A stretch of 11,674 bases of DNA from contig JAAYSB010000058.1 of the NCBI GenBank assembly GCA_012518475.1, forward strand, positions 1-11,674, in the 5' to 3' direction. How positions within the stretch are numbered: position 1 is the stretch's first letter; the number at the start of each line of letters is the position of its first letter. This document shows, piece by piece, positions 1-7,037 of the stretch. A program made the translations under genes and the position numbers. Source of the stretch: Intrasporangiaceae bacterium (GTDB taxonomy: Bacteria; Actinomycetota; Actinomycetes; Actinomycetales; Dermatophilaceae). The notes under the pieces were generated by a model. The model was not told where the DNA came from. It did no database searches and saw only the letters and a program-made list of their open reading frames with translations.

Positions 1-1284
1 GAGGACCTCGAGGCCCTCTTCGCCACCATCCTCGACACGGTCCCGGCGCCGACCTATCACCCCGGGGCCCCCCTCCAGGCGCACGTCACCAACCTCGATG
101 CGTCGAACTTCCTCGGGCGACTCGCACTCCTGCGCGTCCACAACGGGGAGATCCGCAAGGGTCAGCAGGTCGCGTGGTGCCGCCACGACGGCTCAATCGA
201 GAAGGTCAAGGTCACCGAGCTGCTCATGACCGAGGCGCTCGAGCGCAAGCCGGCGGAGTCCGCCGGCCCCGGGGACATCATCGCCGTCGCAGGTATCCCC
301 GAGATCATGATCGGCGAGACCCTCGCCGACCCCAACGACCCGCGCCCGCTGCCGGTCATCGCCATCGACGAGCCGGCCATCTCGATGACCATCGGCACGA
401 ACACCTCGCCGATGGCGGGCCGCGTCAAGGGAGCCAAGGTCACCGCACGACTCGTCAAGGACCGCCTCGATCGCGAGCTCGTCGGCAACGTCTCCATGCG
501 CGTCCTGCCGACCGAGCGACCGGATGCGTGGGAGGTCCAGGGCCGCGGTGAGCTCGCTCTCGCGATCCTCGTCGAGCAGATGCGACGCGAGGGCTACGAG
601 CTGACAGTCGGCAAGCCCCAGGTCGTGATCAAGACGATCGACGGCGCCGTCCACGAGCCCGTCGAGCGGCTCACGATCGACACCCCGGAGGAGTATCTCG
701 GGGCGATCACCCAGCTCCTCGCGGCTCGCAAGGGCCGGATGGAGCAGATGACGAACCATGGCACCGGCTGGGTGCGGATGGAGTTCCTCGTGCCCTCGCG
801 CGGACTCATCGGTTTCCGCACCCAGTTCCTCACCGACACCCGCGGGACCGGCATCGCCCACCACGTCTTCGAGGGCTACGAGCCCTGGGCCGGGGAGATC
901 ACCACGCGGGTCAGCGGGTCGCTGGTCGCCGACCGGGCGGGTGCCGCGACGACCTATGCGATGTTCAACCTCCAGGAGCGCGGTGTCCTCTTCATCCCGC
1001 CGACGACCGAGGTCTACGAGGGGATGATCGTCGGGGAGAACTCCCGCGCGGAGGACATGGATGTCAACATCACCAAGGAGAAGAAGCTGACGAACGTGCG
1101 CTCCTCCACGGCTGATGTTCTGGAACGCCTCGCACCTCCGCGGACCTTGAGCCTGGAGCAGTCTCTGGAGTTCTGCCGCGAGGACGAGTGCTGTGAGGTC
1201 ACCCCTGAGGCGGTCCGCATCCGCAAGGTCGAGCTCGACCAGACCGTTCGCGCCCGCAGCGCCGCCCGCGCCCGCCGTCAGTGA
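1..1284 (+). CDS. typA: Ribosome-associated translational GTPase TypA/BipA (5' end outside window)
   Basis: The reading frame is open from the first base to TGA at 1282-1284, giving 427 C-terminal residues. The family is usually about 610-640 residues, so the N-terminal GTPase (P-loop, switches, NKxD) is missing only because the window starts here. What remains follows TypA/BipA order: the EF-Tu-like domain II barrel (visible residues ~27-125, LDASNFLGRLALLRVHNG), the EF-G domain III-like part (~150-230, VLPTERPDAWEVQGRGELAL), and the family-specific C-terminal domain with VPSRGLIGFRTQFLTDTRG and EDMDVNITKEKKLTNVRSS. The gene ends with EDECCEVTPEAVRIRKVE and an Arg/Ala-rich tail. TypA binds the 70S ribosome under stress and helps large-subunit assembly at low temperature. 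Two adjacent cysteines (DECCEV) stand where I recall ECVEV in relatives. The next gene begins 81 bases on, as for Rv1165/Rv1166 in M. tuberculosis. Confidence 0.96.
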   Translation, partial: EDLEALFATILDTVPAPTYHPGAPLQAHVTNLDASNFLGRLALLRVHNGEIRKGQQVAWCRHDGSIEKVKVTELLMTEALERKPAESAGPGDIIAVAGIPEIMIGETLADPNDPRPLPVIAIDEPAISMTIGTNTSPMAGRVKGAKVTARLVKDRLDRELVGNVSMRVLPTERPDAWEVQGRGELALAILVEQMRREGYELTVGKPQVVIKTIDGAVHEPVERLTIDTPEEYLGAITQLLAARKGRMEQMTNHGTGWVRMEFLVPSRGLIGFRTQFLTDTRGTGIAHHVFEGYEPWAGEITTRVSGSLVADRAGAATTYAMFNLQERGVLFIPPTTEVYEGMIVGENSRAEDMDVNITKEKKLTNVRSSTADVLERLAPPRTLSLEQSLEFCREDECCEVTPEAVRIRKVELDQTVRARSAARARRQ

Positions 1285-1365
1285 AGAACAGACCCGACCA
1301 CCGAACCTGAGATACGAAGACCAGACGTCGACCTACCCGGATATCCACACCGACCCACCGCACCT

Positions 1366-3378
1366 ATGCCCCAGACCCGCCCCCAGCCTCGTCGACCCCG
1401 TGCTCTTGCTGCGCTCTGCGCCGTTATCGCCCTGACCGCGGGACTGTCGGCGTGCGACATCCCGGGGGTCGGGAGCGGTGAGGCGACGACGGAGATCGTT
1501 CAGACCCACCCAGGTGGTGTGCTCACTACCATGGCCCTGGGCCCGGTGGAGACCTGGGACCCGCAGCGCATCTCGGCGCGCACGGATGCAGCGTTCGCGG
1601 GGCGGGTGTTCGCCCGGACCCTCACGGCCTACCAGCACGGCTCGGACGACCAGAGTCAGGTGACCTTGACCGGGGATCTCGCGGTCGATACCGGCGCCGC
1701 TGACCGGACCCTGCGGGTCTGGACCTTCACGATCCGCGACGGAGTGAAGTGGCAGGACGGCTCACCCCTGACCTGTGCCGACGTCAAGTACGGCATCTCG
1801 CGCTCGTTCGCGACCGAGACGATCACCGGCGGGCCGAACTATGCCTACGCCTATCTCGATGTCCCGAAGAGCCCGGAGGGCGAGAGCATCTATCGCGGTC
1901 CGTATGCCGAGGGCGCCGAGGCCGATGCCGGTCAGCGCGCCTTCGACCGAGCGGTCTCCTGCGATGGTGCCGAGCTGACCATCCGGCTCTCGGAGGAGGT
2001 CGCCGACTTCCCGGGGATGGTGAGCACACTCGGCTTCTCGGCCTACAAGGAGTCCGAGGACCGGGGTGCCGCGAGCCGCTACGCCGTGTTCAGCGCGGGT
2101 CCGTACACACTCGCCGCACCGTGGAACCCCGATCGCGGCGGGACCTTCGTCCGCAACCCGCACTGGACGTCCGCCAGCGACCCGGTACGGCTCGCGCTGC
2201 CGGACGAGATCGTCTACCGCGAGGGGATGGAGCCCCAGCTCGTCGCCCAGCGGATCATGGCCGATGACACAGGCTCGGAGGCCGCCGTCGCCCTCGACAC
2301 CGCACCCCCGGTCATCCAGGAGCAGATCGCCGCCGCCGCGGCAGTGCGGGAACGGGCGGTCAACCCCGTCAACGGGATCGTCGACTACCTCGTCCCGAAC
2401 TTCCGTAGTCCGGTGATGGCCGACGCCCAGGTCAGGGCTGCGTTCGCGCTGGCCACGGACCGCTCCGCGTACCTGGAGGCCCTCGGCGGGCCCACTGCGG
2501 CCGAGCCGAGCATCTCGATCCTTTCGCATGGGCTGCGGGCGGCTCTTCCCGAACCCGTCGAGGACGTCGTTCCCACCGGCACGGTGTCCCCGGAGGATCC
2601 CGGCACGACTGGTGTCCCCACCGGCGAGACGACTGCTCAGGCGCCTTCTGCAGGGGCGACTGAAGACGCGGCAGCACCCACGTCGCAGGATCCGGCGACA
2701 CCGGGCACGAGCACGGAGGGAGCCACGAATGCGACCTCCGGCACGGACAACGGCGCTGACGGGAGCACCGACGCCGCCACCGATCCGACGGACACCCCCG
2801 ACGCAGCGGCGGAACGGGCCGCAGCACTTCTCGCGGAGGCGGCTGAGCGTCTCCAGCTGTCGACGCCAGTGCCGGTCCGCGTCGCCTACCGGAGCTCACC
2901 GACGATGGACGACGCACTGACTGCTCTTCGGACCGGATGGGAGGAAGCCGGGTTCGAGGTCGAGCTGGCGCCGATCACCGAGGCCTACTTCACCTCGATC
3001 TCCGCCCCCGATGCTGCGGAGAGCGTCGACGTGTTCTGGTCGAACTGGGCCTCGGACTGGAACTCGGCCTCAACGGTGCTGCCCCCGCTCTTCGATGCCG
3101 AGCTCAACATCAGCGACGGGGGCTCCGGACGCAACTACGGCTACTTCGAGGACGCCGACGTCGACGCCGCGATGCGTTCCGCCATGCTGATCGCCGACGA
3201 TGACGACCGCGATCAGGCCTGGCTCGCCATCGACGCCACCCTGCGGTCCCGCGGCGCCTACATCGCCCTGGTCGAGCGGAAGTCCATGCATGTGGCGGGC
3301 CCGTCGATCATCAACCTCACCGATCATGCGGCCCTGGGTGGCGTCCCGGACCTGGCAGTCATCGGGGTGGAGAAGTGA
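1366..3378 (+). CDS. LpqW-like lipoprotein of the SBP_bac_5 (oligopeptide-binding) family with low-complexity insert
   Basis: The 670-residue product starts at ATG 1366. It has an Arg-rich n-region, a hydrophobic core and the lipobox LSAC, so Cys30 should be lipidated and the protein held on the outer face of the membrane. The SBP_bac_5 fold is shown by GGVLTTMALGPVETWDPQ near residue 46, IRDGVKWQDGSPLTCADVKYG (family signature, ~125-141) and the C-terminal DVFWSNWASDWNS. Cys137 and Cys199 may pair. A Thr/Ala/Pro/Asp-rich stretch at ~398-479 interrupts the fold. No permease or ATPase genes lie nearby. The position right after typA matches LpqW (Rv1166), which uses this fold to regulate mannoside/lipoarabinomannan synthesis rather than to import peptides. 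I infer an LpqW-like envelope role; a binding protein for a distant importer is the alternative. I see no good Shine-Dalgarno sequence. The stop overlaps the next gene's GTG. Confidence 0.88.
   Translation: MPQTRPQPRRPRALAALCAVIALTAGLSACDIPGVGSGEATTEIVQTHPGGVLTTMALGPVETWDPQRISARTDAAFAGRVFARTLTAYQHGSDDQSQVTLTGDLAVDTGAADRTLRVWTFTIRDGVKWQDGSPLTCADVKYGISRSFATETITGGPNYAYAYLDVPKSPEGESIYRGPYAEGAEADAGQRAFDRAVSCDGAELTIRLSEEVADFPGMVSTLGFSAYKESEDRGAASRYAVFSAGPYTLAAPWNPDRGGTFVRNPHWTSASDPVRLALPDEIVYREGMEPQLVAQRIMADDTGSEAAVALDTAPPVIQEQIAAAAAVRERAVNPVNGIVDYLVPNFRSPVMADAQVRAAFALATDRSAYLEALGGPTAAEPSISILSHGLRAALPEPVEDVVPTGTVSPEDPGTTGVPTGETTAQAPSAGATEDAAAPTSQDPATPGTSTEGATNATSGTDNGADGSTDAATDPTDTPDAAAERAAALLAEAAERLQLSTPVPVRVAYRSSPTMDDALTALRTGWEEAGFEVELAPITEAYFTSISAPDAAESVDVFWSNWASDWNSASTVLPPLFDAELNISDGGSGRNYGYFEDADVDAAMRSAMLIADDDDRDQAWLAIDATLRSRGAYIALVERKSMHVAGPSIINLTDHAALGGVPDLAVIGVEK
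2557..2802 (+). repeat. Low-complexity Thr/Ala/Pro/Asp-rich coding insert
   Basis: Codons 398-479 of the lipoprotein encode about 82 residues with 19 Thr, many Ala, Pro, Gly, Asp and Ser, and almost no aromatic or large hydrophobic residues (for example PTGETTAQAPSAGATEDAAA). It lies between the conserved helix containing ALATDRSAYLEAL and the helix AAERAAALLAEAAERLQL, which are normally joined by a short loop in SBP_bac_5 proteins. The reading frame is intact and base composition matches the surroundings. It is probably a disordered, surface-exposed linker, possibly O-glycosylated as Thr/Pro-rich linkers of actinobacterial lipoproteins often are (inference). Confidence 0.8.
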
Positions 3379-3878
3379 GCAGGCGCGTGGTCGACATCGG
3401 CGCCTTCAAGAGGGTGGCGGCCCGCTATGCGACGGGCGTCGTCGTGGTCTCGACAAGGGCCGGGACGCACGACCACGCCATGACGGCGAACTCGTTCACG
3501 ACCGTGTCGCTGGACCCACCCCTCGTGCTGTTCTGCGTCGAGCGGGACGCCCGGTTCCACGATGCCGTCGTCGACTCAGGATCCTTCGGAGTCAGCATCC
3601 TCGCCGCCGAGCACCGACGCGTCGCCACCTGGCTCTCCACACCGGGGCGGCCGCTCATCGGCCAGCTCGACACCGTGCCCCATGAACGCGGCCCGGGAGG
3701 TTCGGTCCTGATCAGCGGAGCCCTGGGACATCTCGAGGCCGACGTGACCGCCATGCACCACGCGGGTGACCACAGCATCGTCGTCGGCGCGGTCACCCAT
3801 CTCGACGCTCCGGACGAGCCGACAGCGGCACTTCTCTATGTCCGGAGTAGGTACGACACACACCCTGGCGCATACTAG
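3375..3878 (+). CDS. Flavin reductase-like domain protein
   Basis: The 167-residue product is one flavin reductase-like (FMN-binding split-barrel) domain filling the whole protein. Family landmarks are FKRVAARYATGVVVVST (residues ~11-27), the flavin-contact segment AMTANSFTTVSLDPPLVLF (~35-53), FGVSILAAEHRRVATWLS, and GDHSIVVGAVTHL near the C-terminus. Relatives are NAD(P)H:FMN oxidoreductases, often supplying FMNH2 to two-component monooxygenases, but no monooxygenase gene is visible here and the substrate is unknown. The start is GTG at 3375, overlapping the TGA of the lipoprotein gene as GTGA. A G-rich stretch (GGGGTGGAG, 3364-3372) precedes it, so translation is probably coupled to the upstream gene. 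The ending DTHPGAY stops at TAG 3876-3878. Cytoplasmic, with no signal or membrane segment. Confidence 0.88.
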   Translation: MSRRVVDIGAFKRVAARYATGVVVVSTRAGTHDHAMTANSFTTVSLDPPLVLFCVERDARFHDAVVDSGSFGVSILAAEHRRVATWLSTPGRPLIGQLDTVPHERGPGGSVLISGALGHLEADVTAMHHAGDHSIVVGAVTHLDAPDEPTAALLYVRSRYDTHPGAY

Positions 3879-3917
3879 GGTCCCACCGAAGCCACCCGAC
3901 CGCGACCTGGAAGCCAT

Positions 3918-5654
3918 ATGCAGCACTCTGACATCGAGACCGAGACGACCTGGGACGACCCCGATGTCGAGGGGAAGCCGAGCCGGCGCCGTCGTGGCTG
4001 GCTCTGGGGCTTCGTCGCCACCCTCGCGGTCCTGGCCCTCGCCTATGTCGGCGGCGCCTACTACCTGAGCACCAAGGTGCCGACGAATGCCGTCGTCGGG
4101 GGGGTCGACGTCGGCGGAACCACGCCCGAGGAGGCGGCACGGCGCGTCGAGAGTCAGGTGGCCATCATCGAGTCCGAGCCGGTCGCGGTCACTCTGGCCG
4201 ACACGGGGTTCGACCTGGAGCCGGACCGTGCCGGCCTGCGGATCGATACGGACGCCACGCTTGCTGGAATCACCCGGTTCACGCTGGACCCCCGTGCTCT
4301 GTACGACCACGTGTCCGGCAGCTTCGAGCGGGACTTCGTCCTCGACGTCGACGAGGAGGCCGTGGGCAAGGCGGTCGCGGCCGGTGCGGAGTCGATCCAC
4401 AAGGAAGCCGTCGAGGGAACGGTCGAGTTCGTCGACGGTGCCCTGGCCATGGTGCAGCCCGAGGAGGGCCTCGCCCTCGATGTCGAGGAGACGACCGAGC
4501 GGGTCATCGACGCCTGGCCGTTCAACACCGAGGTCGAGGGCGCCGGTGGTCCGGTCGAGCCGCAGACTCCAGCGACGGTATTCGACGCCTTCGCACGTGA
4601 CTTCGCCGACAAGGCCCTCGCCGGTCCGCTGACTGTCCAGGTGGGGGAGCAGGCTTTCGAGATCCCGACGGAACGGTTCGTGCCGCTCCTGTCCGCGACG
4701 GTCGGCGAGGGCACGATCACGCCGGCGATCGACGCCGAGGCACTTGCCCCGCTCGTCGAGGAGCTGGGTGCAGAGGCAGGGGTTCTGCGCGAGGCGCGCG
4801 ATGCCCGGGTCCGGTTCGAGGGCACCGAGGCATCGGTCGAGCCGTCGCAGACGGGGGTGGACGTGAGTGTCGAGGGTCAGGAGGAGGCTGTGCTTGCGGC
4901 GCTGGCCACCGACGAGCGCGTCGTCAGCCTGGAGCCGGTCATCACCCAGCCCACCCTCACGACGGAGAAGGCACGAGAGACCCTTCCTCGTGAGCGCATC
5001 TCGAGCTTCACCTCCCAGTACTCACCGGCCCCGCGGGCCCAGAACATCAAGATCGCCGCGCGAGCGATGAACGGCACGTACATCCCGCCGGGAGGCAGCT
5101 TCAGCCTCAACGAGGTTCTCGGCCAGCGCACACCTGAGCGCGGCTATGTCCAGGCCGGCACCATCGTCAACAACCGCATCGTCGACAACTACGGTGGTGG
5201 CGTCTCACAGGTCTCGACCACTGTCTACAACGCCGCCTACTTCGCAGGCGTGCAGATCGATGAGTTCCACCCGCACTCGTTCTTCATCCAGCGCTATCCC
5301 GAGGGGCGGGAGGCGACGCTGTCGTGGGGTTCGATCGACAACCGCTGGACCAACAACACGCGCGGGGGAATCCTCCTCCGGTCGTGGGCCGACGACTATG
5401 CGATCACCGTTGAGCTGTGGGGCATCAAGACCTTCGACGTCGAGAGCGTCAAGGGACCCCGCCGCAACATCGTCCCGCCGGACACCATCGTCGACGACAG
5501 CCCGAAGTGCGTGCCCCAGATCCCTCAGCCCGGCTTCGACGTGACGGTGACACGGATCATCTCCCAGGGCGGCAACGTCGTGAAGCGTGAGCCGGTGCAC
5601 ACGCACTACGTCCCGCAGGACAAGGTCACCTGCACACACCCCGGCGCAGGCTGA
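3918..5654 (+). CDS. Membrane-anchored VanW-domain (YoaR-like) protein
   Basis: The 578-residue product has a short acidic cytoplasmic tail, an RRRR stop (23-26) and one membrane helix (~28-50), leaving the rest outside. After VVGGVDVGGTTPEEAARRVE (~59-80) come two peptidoglycan-binding-like (PG_binding_4/YoaR-type) segments, visible as repeated statements of an exported domain (around 60-190 and 215-345). The VanW domain follows at ~358-490 with NGTYIPPGGSFSLNEVLG, GGGVSQVSTTVYNAAYFAG, FHPHSFFIQRYPEGREATL and WTNNTRGGILLRSW. VanW was first seen in vancomycin-resistance clusters, but its biochemical function is not established and presence here does not imply resistance. The ATG at 3918 has a weak GGAAG (3909-3913) just 4 bases upstream. 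The gene follows the flavin reductase by 39 bases and ends 16 bases before the convergent acetyltransferase. The motif has Ser where Firmicute relatives have Cys (GGGICQ). Confidence 0.92.
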   Translation: MQHSDIETETTWDDPDVEGKPSRRRRGWLWGFVATLAVLALAYVGGAYYLSTKVPTNAVVGGVDVGGTTPEEAARRVESQVAIIESEPVAVTLADTGFDLEPDRAGLRIDTDATLAGITRFTLDPRALYDHVSGSFERDFVLDVDEEAVGKAVAAGAESIHKEAVEGTVEFVDGALAMVQPEEGLALDVEETTERVIDAWPFNTEVEGAGGPVEPQTPATVFDAFARDFADKALAGPLTVQVGEQAFEIPTERFVPLLSATVGEGTITPAIDAEALAPLVEELGAEAGVLREARDARVRFEGTEASVEPSQTGVDVSVEGQEEAVLAALATDERVVSLEPVITQPTLTTEKARETLPRERISSFTSQYSPAPRAQNIKIAARAMNGTYIPPGGSFSLNEVLGQRTPERGYVQAGTIVNNRIVDNYGGGVSQVSTTVYNAAYFAGVQIDEFHPHSFFIQRYPEGREATLSWGSIDNRWTNNTRGGILLRSWADDYAITVELWGIKTFDVESVKGPRRNIVPPDTIVDDSPKCVPQIPQPGFDVTVTRIISQGGNVVKREPVHTHYVPQDKVTCTHPGAG

Positions 5655-5662
5655 GGAACATG

Positions 5663-5685
5663 CTCGGCCGCTATCCGCGGCCCAG
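5663..5685. terminator. Shared hairpin between convergent VanW and GNAT genes
   Basis: GGCCGC (5666-5671) and GCGGCC (5677-5682) pair perfectly around the loop TATCC. After one C-C mismatch, CT/AG adds two more pairs. There is no T-tract on either strand. The hairpin starts 8 bases after the VanW stop, and the GNAT stop (TAG on the minus strand, 5673-5671) lies at its stem/loop boundary, so one element could serve both transcripts. Position supports a terminator role; the absent T-tract makes intrinsic termination uncertain. Confidence 0.5.
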
Positions 5686-6672
5686 ATACGCGTAGGTGTG
5701 GTGGTCCGTGAAGCCAAGCCGGCGGTAGAGCCTGGCCGCGGCAGCATTGGCGGACTCCACCTGCAGATGGGTCGAGACGCAGGAGTGCTCGATGGCGCGT
5801 TGCAGCAGCGACCCCAGTACCGCCGTGCCGATGCCGCGGCCGCGGGCCTCCGGCTCGACCCACATCGCGCCGATCCCTGCCCAGCCCGCGTGGATGCCGA
5901 CGCGCCCGACCCCGAGAACGGCCGAGGAGCCGGACCGGGCCACGGCGAACCACTGTGCCGGTGAGCCCTGGAGAACTGCCTCGACGTGCTCGCGGGAGGC
6001 AGAACGGGAGCGTGCATAGGTGGCGAACCAGGCGTCCGTGACGTGGTCCACCGTCTCGATCTCTATATCGGTGGCCGGCAGCTGAGCAGTCGTGGCGATC
6101 GGCCGTGTCGCGCCGGTGAGCACGAGCACGGGATCACCGGCCACCCAGCCGGACCGGATCGCGGTGGCGGCGACGTCGTCGTCGGCGAGTCGCGCACCGG
6201 GAGCCATCGGCAGTGCGAGGACCGGGGCACGGTGGCGCGCGGCATACCACTGCTCGACGACCTCGAGGGCGGCCGGGACAGGCCGGTCCGGGTGGCCGAC
6301 GACCAGGGCCGAGTTGGCCCGGGCTGTGAACCCCCCAGCCGACCGGAGCATCCAGTCGCCGAGGCGGTCCTGCTCACTCGGCGGCCAGGCACCGACCATG
6401 ACCCGCTCCAGGTCCTCCACGGACAACGCCCGGTGCGGCGCCCCGCGTCGGGACGGTCGAGGTGGAACGACTCTCGTCGCGAGGACGGCCGAACGGGGGA
6501 TGCTCACCCGTCCGTGGGCTGCGTCGACGACGATGCTCTCCTCGCCCGCGTCGACCAGGTCTCCGACCACGTCGGTGAGGCGGGCGCCCGAGACCCGGTC
6601 AGGGGTCTCGAGCGCGTACCGGACGACGACGCGCGAGCCCCGGAGGTGGGCGTGACTGCCACTCACATGCAC
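5671..6672 (-). CDS. GNAT N-acetyltransferase with N-terminal SH3-like domain (CG3035/Rv0428c-type)
   Basis: The 333-residue product has a small beta-rich N-terminal domain (residues ~11-70: VVVRYALE, LTDVVGDLVDAG, SIVVDAAHGRVSIPRSAVLATRVVPP), a middle part with WPPSEQDRLGDWMLRSAGGFTARANSAL (96-123), and a C-terminal GNAT fold. Acetyl-CoA motif A is VEPEARGRGIGTAVL (272-286); motif B is ESANAAAARLYRRLGF (306-321) with Tyr316 as candidate general acid. This architecture resembles the actinobacterial CG3035/Rv0428c family; Cg3035 of Corynebacterium glutamicum is an N-acetylglutamate synthase. Acetylation of glutamate at the start of arginine synthesis is therefore a reasonable but unproven role. 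Other acyl acceptors are possible. The start is GTG at 6672, only 6 bases downstream of a TACTAT -10, indicating a leaderless transcript. GTG at 6666 is an alternative start. Confidence 0.85.
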   Translation of the reverse strand: MHVSGSHAHLRGSRVVVRYALETPDRVSGARLTDVVGDLVDAGEESIVVDAAHGRVSIPRSAVLATRVVPPRPSRRGAPHRALSVEDLERVMVGAWPPSEQDRLGDWMLRSAGGFTARANSALVVGHPDRPVPAALEVVEQWYAARHRAPVLALPMAPGARLADDDVAATAIRSGWVAGDPVLVLTGATRPIATTAQLPATDIEIETVDHVTDAWFATYARSRSASREHVEAVLQGSPAQWFAVARSGSSAVLGVGRVGIHAGWAGIGAMWVEPEARGRGIGTAVLGSLLQRAIEHSCVSTHLQVESANAAAARLYRRLGFTDHHTYAYLGRG

Positions 6673-6678
6673 GGACGC

Positions 6679-6685
6679 ATAGTAT
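6679..6685. promoter_or_regulatory. Overlapping divergent -10 elements for GNAT gene and fdxA
   Basis: The heptamer ATAGTAT is an AT-rich island in GC-rich sequence. On the plus strand TAGTAT (6680-6685) fits TANNNT and stands 7 bases before the fdxA ATG (6693). On the minus strand TACTAT (6684-6679) also fits TANNNT and stands 6 bases before the GNAT GTG (6672). Both are at the distance expected for leaderless transcripts whose first base is the start codon. No convincing -35 hexamer is visible on either side. Confidence 0.65.
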
Positions 6686-6692
6686 GTGCGCC

Positions 6693-7019
6693 ATGACGTA
6701 TGTGATCGCCCAGCCCTGCGTTGACCTCAAGGACAAGGCATGCGTCGACGAGTGTCCCGTCGACTGCATCTACGAGGGTGAGCGGATGCTCTACATCCAT
6801 CCCGACGAGTGCGTCGACTGTGGGGCGTGCGAGCCGGTCTGTCCGGTGGAGGCGATCTATTACGAGGACGACACCCCGGAGGAGTGGGCGGACTACTACA
6901 ACGCCAACGTCGAGTTCTTCGACGACCTCGGCAGCCCGGGAGGTGCGGCCAAGATGGGACCCATCGCCAAGGACCACCCGCTCGTCGCGGCGCTGCCTCC
7001 GCAGGAGCACGACCTCTGA
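6693..7019 (+). CDS. fdxA: Seven-iron ferredoxin ([3Fe-4S][4Fe-4S])
   Basis: The 108-residue protein starts MTYVIAQPCVDLKDKACVDE and is the small acidic actinobacterial 7Fe ferredoxin. Compared with Azotobacter ferredoxin I, Cys9, Cys17 and Cys50 should hold the [3Fe-4S] cluster, and Cys21, Cys40, Cys43 and Cys46 the [4Fe-4S] cluster. Cys25 corresponds to the extra free cysteine. CVDCGACEPVCPVEAI (40-55) is the classic motif. The C-terminal tail (from ~60) is acidic and typical of the family. It carries electrons in the cytoplasm, for instance to cytochromes P450 or redox enzymes, but the partner cannot be read here. I choose ATG 6693, not 6684, because homologues begin MTYVIA and the upstream ATG overlaps the -10. 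No Shine-Dalgarno sequence is present, as expected for a leaderless mRNA. dapC begins 18 bases after the stop, so the two are probably cotranscribed. Confidence 0.96.
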   Translation: MTYVIAQPCVDLKDKACVDECPVDCIYEGERMLYIHPDECVDCGACEPVCPVEAIYYEDDTPEEWADYYNANVEFFDDLGSPGGAAKMGPIAKDHPLVAALPPQEHDL

Positions 7020-7037
7020 GCTCAGCGCGACCCACTC

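Noticed and set aside
193..864. 223-codon minus-strand frame opposite typA
   Set aside because: Shadow of the TypA frame with low-complexity composition and no motif.
1339..1346. GGATATCC palindrome before the lipoprotein gene
   Set aside because: Eight-base palindromes occur by chance at this scale and it has no second copy or known match.
1762..2529. 255-codon minus-strand frame opposite the lipoprotein gene
   Set aside because: Arg/Gly/Asp-rich shadow frame with no recognisable domain or start context.
2557..2802. Thr-rich insert as a sign of mobile DNA or frameshift
   Set aside because: The frame is continuous, base composition matches the surroundings and there are no flanking repeats; it is a protein-level low-complexity segment.
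3851..3876. Promoter for the VanW gene using CATACT near 3871
   Set aside because: The first base of the -10 is off consensus and no acceptable -35 lies at 16-19 bases; not enough to call.
3918..5654. VanW gene as evidence of vancomycin resistance
   Set aside because: No vanH, vanA/B, vanX or vanR/S genes are present, and VanW-domain proteins are common chromosomal genes in Actinobacteria.
6684..6692. fdxA start at ATG 6684
   Set aside because: It overlaps the -10 element and would add MCA, not seen in the family; homologues start MTY at 6693.
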